Shown: piece after piece, positions 59,314 through 64,000 of the stretch | How the letters are laid out: the number at the start of each line of letters is the position of its first letter | Numbering within the stretch: position 1 is the stretch's first letter | Origin: Hydractinia symbiolongicarpus | Taxonomy: Eukaryota > Cnidaria > Hydrozoa > Anthoathecata > Hydractiniidae | DNA: 64,000 nucleotides | Direction of reading: 5' to 3' | Assembly: GCF_029227915.1 (NCBI RefSeq) | Contig: NC_079881.1 | Location: 13,245,501 to 13,309,500 of the forward strand | Notes under the pieces: generated by a model | Seen by the model: only the letters and a program-made list of their open reading frames with translations | Database searches by the model: none | Told to the model about the DNA's origin: nothing | Made by a program: the position numbers and the translations under genes

Positions 59314-62300
59314 ATTCCAAGGCTGTAATATGGCCATTTACGACCTTATAAAGAGTCTACACGTAAAGCACGTGATTCCACAAGCACAGACAAGTTGCTA
59401 TCGGTATATTCCTTTTAATCTTAATGGACTGCGACGTATTAAGTCGCTTTCCTGACCGCCAGGTTTTCAGAACGCTGGTAACTACGTGTGCGGGCATTCC
59501 AAGGCTGTAATATGGCCATTTACGACCTTATAAAGAGTCTACACGTAAAGCACGTGATTCCACAAGCACAGACAAGTTGCTATCGGTATATTCCTTTTAA
59601 TCTCAATGAACTGCGACGTATTAAGTCGCTTTCCTGACCGCCAGGCTCTAAAAACGCTGCTAACTGTGTGCACAGGCCTTTAAAGCATGTAATATGGCCA
59701 TTTACAGACTAATAAGGAGACTACACGTAAACCACTTGGTTCCACGAGCCCAGATAAGTAGCCATCGCTCTATTCCTTTCAATTTCAATAGACTTCGATG
59801 CATCAAGTCGTTTTCCTGACCGCCAGGTTCTCAGAACGCTGGTAACTACGTGTGCGGTCATCCCAAGGCTGTAATATGGCCATATACAACCTTATAAAGA
59901 GTCTACACGTAAAGCACGTGATTCCACAGGCACAGACAAGTTGCTATCGGTTTATTCCTTTTAATCTCAATGGACTGCGACCTGTTAAGTCGCTTTCCTA
60001 AGCGCCAGGCTCTAAAAACAAAGCTAACTGTGTGCACAGGCCGTTAAAACGTGTATTATTGCCATTCACGGACTAATAAGGAGATTACACGTAAACCACT
60101 TGGTTCCACGAGCCCAGACAAGTGGCCATCGCTCTATTCCTTTCAATCTCCATGGAATTCGAAGCATTAAGTCGTTTTCCTGACCGCCAGGTTTTCGGAA
60201 CCTGCTAACTACGTGTACAGGCATTCTAAGGCTGTAATATAGCCATTTACGGCCTAATACGGAGTCTACACGAATATCACGTAATTTCAGGTGGCCAGAC
60301 AAGTTGCTATCGGTATATTCCTTTTAATCTCAATGAACTGCGACGTAATAAGTCGCTTTCCTGAGCGCCAGGCTCTAAAAACGCTGTTAACTGTGTGCAC
60401 AGGCCTTTAAAGCGTGTAATATGGCCATTCACGGACTAATAAGGAGACTACACGTGAACCACTTGGTTCCACAAGCACAGACAAGTTGCTATCGGTATAT
60501 TCCTTTTAATCTCAATGGACTGCGACGTATTAAGTCGCTTTCCTGAGCGCCAAGCTCTAAAAGCGCTGCTAACTGTGTGCACAGGCCTTTAAAGCGTGTA
60601 ATATGGCCATTTACGGACTAATAAGAAGACTACACGTGAACCACTTGGTTCCACGAGCCCAGATAAGTGGCCATCGCTCTATTCCTTTCAATTTCAATGG
60701 ATTTCGATGCATTAAGTCGTTTTCCTGACTGCCTGGTTCTCAGAACGCTGCTTACTACGTGTACAGGCATTGCAAGGCTGTAATATGGCCATTTACTGCA
60801 TAATACGGAGTCAACACGTAAATCATGTAATTTCACGGGGCCAGACAAGTTGCTATCGGTATATTCGTTTTAATCTCAATGGACTTCGAAGCATTAAGTC
60901 GTTTTCCTGCCCGCCAGGTTCTCGGAACGCTGCTAACTACGTGTAGGCATTCCAAGGCTGTAATATGGCCATTTACGACCTTATAAAGAGTCTACACGTA
61001 AAGCACGTGATTCCACAAGCACAGACAAGTTGCTATCGGTATATTCCTTTTAATCTTAATGGACTGCGACGTATTAAGTCGCTTTCCTGACCGCCAGGTT
61101 TTCAGAACGCTGGTAACTACGTGTGCGGGCATTCCAAGGCTGTAATATGGCCATTTACGACCTTATAAAGAGTCTACACGTAAAGCACGTGATTCCACAA
61201 GCACAGACAAGTTGCTATCGGTATATTCCTTTTAATCTCAATGAACTGCGACGTATTAAGTCGCTTTCCTGACCGCCAGGCTCTAAAAACGCTGCTAACT
61301 GTGTGCACAGGCCTTTAAAGCATGTAATATGGCCATTTACAGACTAATAAGGAGACTACACGTAAACCATTTGGTTCCACGAGCCCAGATAAGTAGCCAT
61401 CGCTCTATTCCTTTCAATTTCAATAGACTTCGATGCATAAAGTCGTTTTCCTGACCGCCAGGTTCTCAGAACGCTGGTAACTACGTGTGCGGTCATCCCA
61501 AGGCTGTAATATGGCCATATACAACCTTATAAAGAGTCTACACGTAAAGCACGTGATTCCACAGGCACAGACAAGTTGCTATCGGTTTATTCCTTTTAAT
61601 CTCAATGGACTGCGACCTGTTAAGTCGCTTTCCTAAGCGCCAGGCTCTAAAAACAAAGCTAACTGTGTGCACAGGCCGTTAAAACGTGTATTATTGCCAT
61701 TCACGGACTAATAAGGAGATTACACGTAAACCACTTGGTTCCACGAGCCCAGACAAGTGGCCATCGCTCTATTCCTTTCAATCTCCATGGAATTCGAAGC
61801 ATTAAGTCGTTTTCCTGACCGCCAGGTTTTCGGAACCTGCTAACTACGTGTACAGGCATTCTAAGGCTGTAATATAGCCATTTACGGCCTAATACGGAGT
61901 CTACACGAATATCACCTAATTTCAGGTGGCCAGACAAGTTGCTATCGGTATATTCCTTTTAATCTCAGTGGACTGCGATGTATTAAGTCGTTTTCCTGAC
62001 AGCCATGTTCTCAGAACGCTGCTAAGTACGTGTACAGGCATTCCAAGGCTGTAATATGGCCATTTACGACTTTATAAAGAGTCTTCACGTAAAGCACGTG
62101 TTTCCACAAGCACAGACAAGTTGCTATCGGTATATTCCTTTTAATCTCAATGGACTGCGACGTATTAAGTCGCTTTCCTGAGCGCCAGGTTCTAAAAACG
62201 CTGCTAACTGTGTGCACAGGCTTTTAAAGCGTGTAATATGGCCTATTATGGACTAATACGGAGACTACACGTGAACCACTTGGTTCCACGAGCCCAGATA

Positions 62301-62515
62301 AGTGGCCATCGCTCTATTCCTTTCAATTTTAAAGAACTTCGAAGCATTAAGTCGTCTTCCTGACTGCCAGGTTCTCAGAACGCTGCTAACTACGTGTACA
62401 GGCCTTCCAAGGCTGTAATATAGCCATTTACGGCCTAATACGGAGACTACACGTAATTTCACGTGGCCAGACAAGTTGGTATCGGTATTTTCCTTTTAAT
62501 CTCAATGGACTGCGA

Positions 62516-63105
62516 CGTTATAAGTCGTTTTCTTGAGCGCCAGGCTCTATGAACGCTGCTAACGACGTGCACAGTCCTTTAAAGCCTGTAATATGGCTTT
62601 TTACGGTCTAGTATGGAGTCTACACGTAAATCACGTGATTCCACTAACTCTGACAAGTTCCATTCGGCTGTTCCTTTTAATCTCAATGGTCTACGATGTA
62701 TTAAGTCGTTTTCTTAAGCGCCAGGCTCTGAGAACGTTCCTAACTACGTGCACATGTCTTTAAAGCCTGTAATATGGCCTTTTCAGCTAAAATAGAGTCT
62801 ACACGTAAATCACGTGATTCTACGAACTCCGACAAGTTCCATTCGGCTGTTCCTTTTAATCTCAATGGTCTACGATGTATTAAGTCGTTTTCTTGAACGC
62901 CAGGCTCTATGAACGCTGGTAACTACGTACACAGTCCTTTGAAACGCATAATAAGTCCTTTTACGGCCTAATAAAGAGACTGCAGGTAAGTCACGTGATT
63001 CCACGAGCCCAGAGAAGTTGCCATCGGTCTATTCTTTTCAATCTCAATGGACTACGATACACTAAGTCGTTTTCCTGTGCGCCAGGCTCTATGAACGCTG
63101 CTAAC
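62516..63105 (+). repeat. Family A interlude 3
   Basis: About three A monomers between B blocks, including TTTTCAGCTAAAATAGAG (near 62,779, a damaged GGCC pair) and a CTTTGAAACGC monomer at 62,937. Entry and exit are in register; exit is at CTGCTAACTACTTGTACAGG. Confidence 0.8.
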
Positions 63106-64000
63106 TACTTGTACAGGCATTTCAAGGCTGTAATATGGCCATTTACGCCATAATACGAAGTCTACACGTAAAGCACGTGATTCCAAAAGCACAGACAAGT
63201 TGCTATCGGTATATTCCTTTTAATCTCAATGAACTGCGACGTAATAAGTCGTTTTCCTGAGCGCCAGGCTCTAAAAACGCTGTTAACTGTGTGCACAGGC
63301 CTTTAAAGCGTGTAATATGGCCATTTACGGACTAATAAGGAGACTACACGTGAACCACTTGGTTCCACAAGCACAGACAAGTTGCTATCGGTATATTCCT
63401 TTTAATCTTAATGGACTGCGACGTATTAAGTCGCTTTCCTGAGCGCCAAGCTCTAAAAGCGCTGCTAACTGTGTGCACAGGCCTTTAAAGCGTGTAATAT
63501 GGCCATTTACGGACTAATAAGAAGACTACACGTGAACCACTTGGTTCCACGAGCCCAGATAAGTGGCCATCGCTCTATTCCTTTCAATTTCAATGGACTT
63601 CGATGCATTAAATCGTTTTCCTGACAGCCTGGTTCTCAGAACGCTGCTAATTACGTGTACAGGCATTGCAAGGCTGTAATATGGCCATTTACGGCGTAAT
63701 ACGGAATCTACACGTAAATCACGTAATTTCACATGGCCAGACAAGTTGGTATCGGTATATTCCTTTTAATCTCAATGGACTTCGAAGCATTAAGTCGTTT
63801 TCCTGACCGCCAGGTTCTCGGAACGCTGCTAACTACGTGTAGGCATTCCAAGGCTGTAATATGGCCATTTACGACCTTATAAAGAGTCTACACGTAAAGC
63901 ACGTGATTCCACAAGCACAGACAAGTTGCTATCGGTATATTCCTTTTAGTATATTCCTCTGAAAACGCTGTTAACTGTGTGCACAGGCCTTTAAAGCGTG
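63106..64000 (+). repeat. Family B block 4, copy of 58,575-59,417, to window end
   Basis: Repeats 58,575-59,417 at shift 4,531 through 63,948, then breaks into a short duplication/deletion scar (63,935-63,957) and ends in a B monomer start (CTTTAAAGCGTG). The array clearly continues beyond the window. Confidence 0.85.
63935..63957 (+). repeat. Short duplication/deletion scar GTATATTCC x2
   Basis: GTATATTCC occurs at 63,935-63,943 and again at 63,949-63,957, followed by TCTGAAAACGCTG. The monomer has lost the AATCTCAATGGACT box and the following segment, which are otherwise kept in almost every unit. Confidence 0.8.

Larger units (their letters stand above)
58661..61930 (+). repeat. 1,635-bp (9-monomer) family B HOR, two copies
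   Basis: 58,661-60,295 followed by 60,296-61,930. Paired landmarks: GTAGGCATTCC at 59,308/60,943; TATACAACCTTATAAAGAG near 59,882/61,517; CCATGGAATTCGAAG near 60,150/61,785. The second copy diverges at CTCAGTGGACTGCG. The period equals that of the unrelated family A HOR at 26-29 kb. Confidence 0.88.
57968..62515 (+). repeat. Family B block 3, largest
   Basis: About 25 B monomers. The first part resembles block 1/2 (GAACCACGTGGTTC at 58,277). From 58,661 a 1,635-bp HOR takes over for two copies, followed by a tail to about 62,515 where GACTGCGACGTTATAAGTCG switches to A-type TTTTCTTGAGCGCC. Small private indels occur, for example GTGTAGGCATTCC (59,308; 60,943) and GGAACCTGCTAAC (60,196; 61,831). 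Confidence 0.87.
1..64000 (+). repeat. Satellite DNA array, ~182-bp monomer
   Basis: The window is a continuous head-to-tail array of a monomer of about 182 bp. The anchor CTTTAA (or its variant) recurs at 11, 193, 374, 556 and 737 and onward at steps of 181-182. All copies run in the same direction; I saw no inverted block, transposon, unique DNA or gene. Monomers differ from each other by up to roughly 15-20%, but blocks of many monomers are nearly identical at longer range, the hallmark of higher-order repeats. Known biology: such arrays lie in centromeric or pericentromeric heterochromatin of plants, animals and other eukaryotes and evolve by unequal exchange and segmental copying. Centromere identity here is inference; the species is not recognised. 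Confidence 0.97.

Noticed and set aside
1-64000. CRISPR array.
   Set aside because: The repeat is 182 bp with no unique spacers between short identical repeats; units abut directly.
1-64000. Ribosomal intergenic-spacer subrepeats or telomeric DNA.
   Set aside because: No rRNA gene sequence and no short G-rich telomere-type repeat occurs anywhere in 64 kb.

Overview
The whole window is one uninterrupted tandem satellite array: about 350 head-to-tail copies of a monomer of about 182 bp, all in the same orientation, entering and leaving the window mid-array. I find no protein-coding gene, RNA gene, transposable element, CRISPR array or stretch of unique sequence. A typical monomer is about 44% G+C by hand count. 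The scale, single orientation, near-nucleosomal unit and nested higher-order repeats (HORs) point to centromeric or pericentromeric heterochromatin of a eukaryote. I do not recognise the monomer, so I name no species or clade. Placement at a functional centromere is inference.

Two related monomer families are present. Family A (starting around CTTTAAAGCCTGTAATATGG) fills positions 1 to about 48,007 and several later blocks, and splits into recurring subtypes. Family B (marked by TATGGCCATTTACG and TTGCTATCGGTATATTCC) differs from an A monomer at about 30 of 182 positions in one hand alignment. It occupies about 48,007-49,515, 55,828-56,425, 57,968-62,515 and 63,106-64,000. The families switch in register, so boundary monomers are chimeric.

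Layout. 1-16,164 is a mosaic of family A blocks copied at shifts of 3,818/4,000, 1,454, 5,454, 6,911, 3,639 and 7,281 bp. 16,165-22,346 is a 3,091-bp (17-monomer) block in two tandem copies. 22,347-24,329 is a transition holding parts of a 1,635-bp HOR. 24,330-33,229 is an 8.9-kb macro-repeat containing a 9-monomer, 1,635-bp HOR. 33,230-39,830 is its nearly identical second copy, shortened by 1,635, 544 and 181 bp. 39,831-46,898 introduces a 909-bp (5-monomer) HOR and a distinctive 34-bp deletion. 46,899-50,548 is copied at about 54,720-57,457, the copy lacking 909 bp. Between them a 1,055-bp HOR is repeated three times (51,411-54,575). 58,661-61,930 is a family B HOR, again 1,635 bp, in two copies.

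The most interesting signal is a dyad in the middle of the monomer. Many A monomers carry the perfect 12-bp palindrome AATCACGTGATT. Three B monomers carry a 14-bp palindrome, GAACCACGTGGTTC, in which both arms changed together. Other B monomers rebuild a different dyad with the same CACGT half-sites. The core fits the yeast centromere CDEI/Cbf1 consensus RTCACRTG. I propose it as a candidate binding site for a dimeric (for example bHLH) protein, an untested inference. Block edges were found by eye and are accurate to a few tens of bases.
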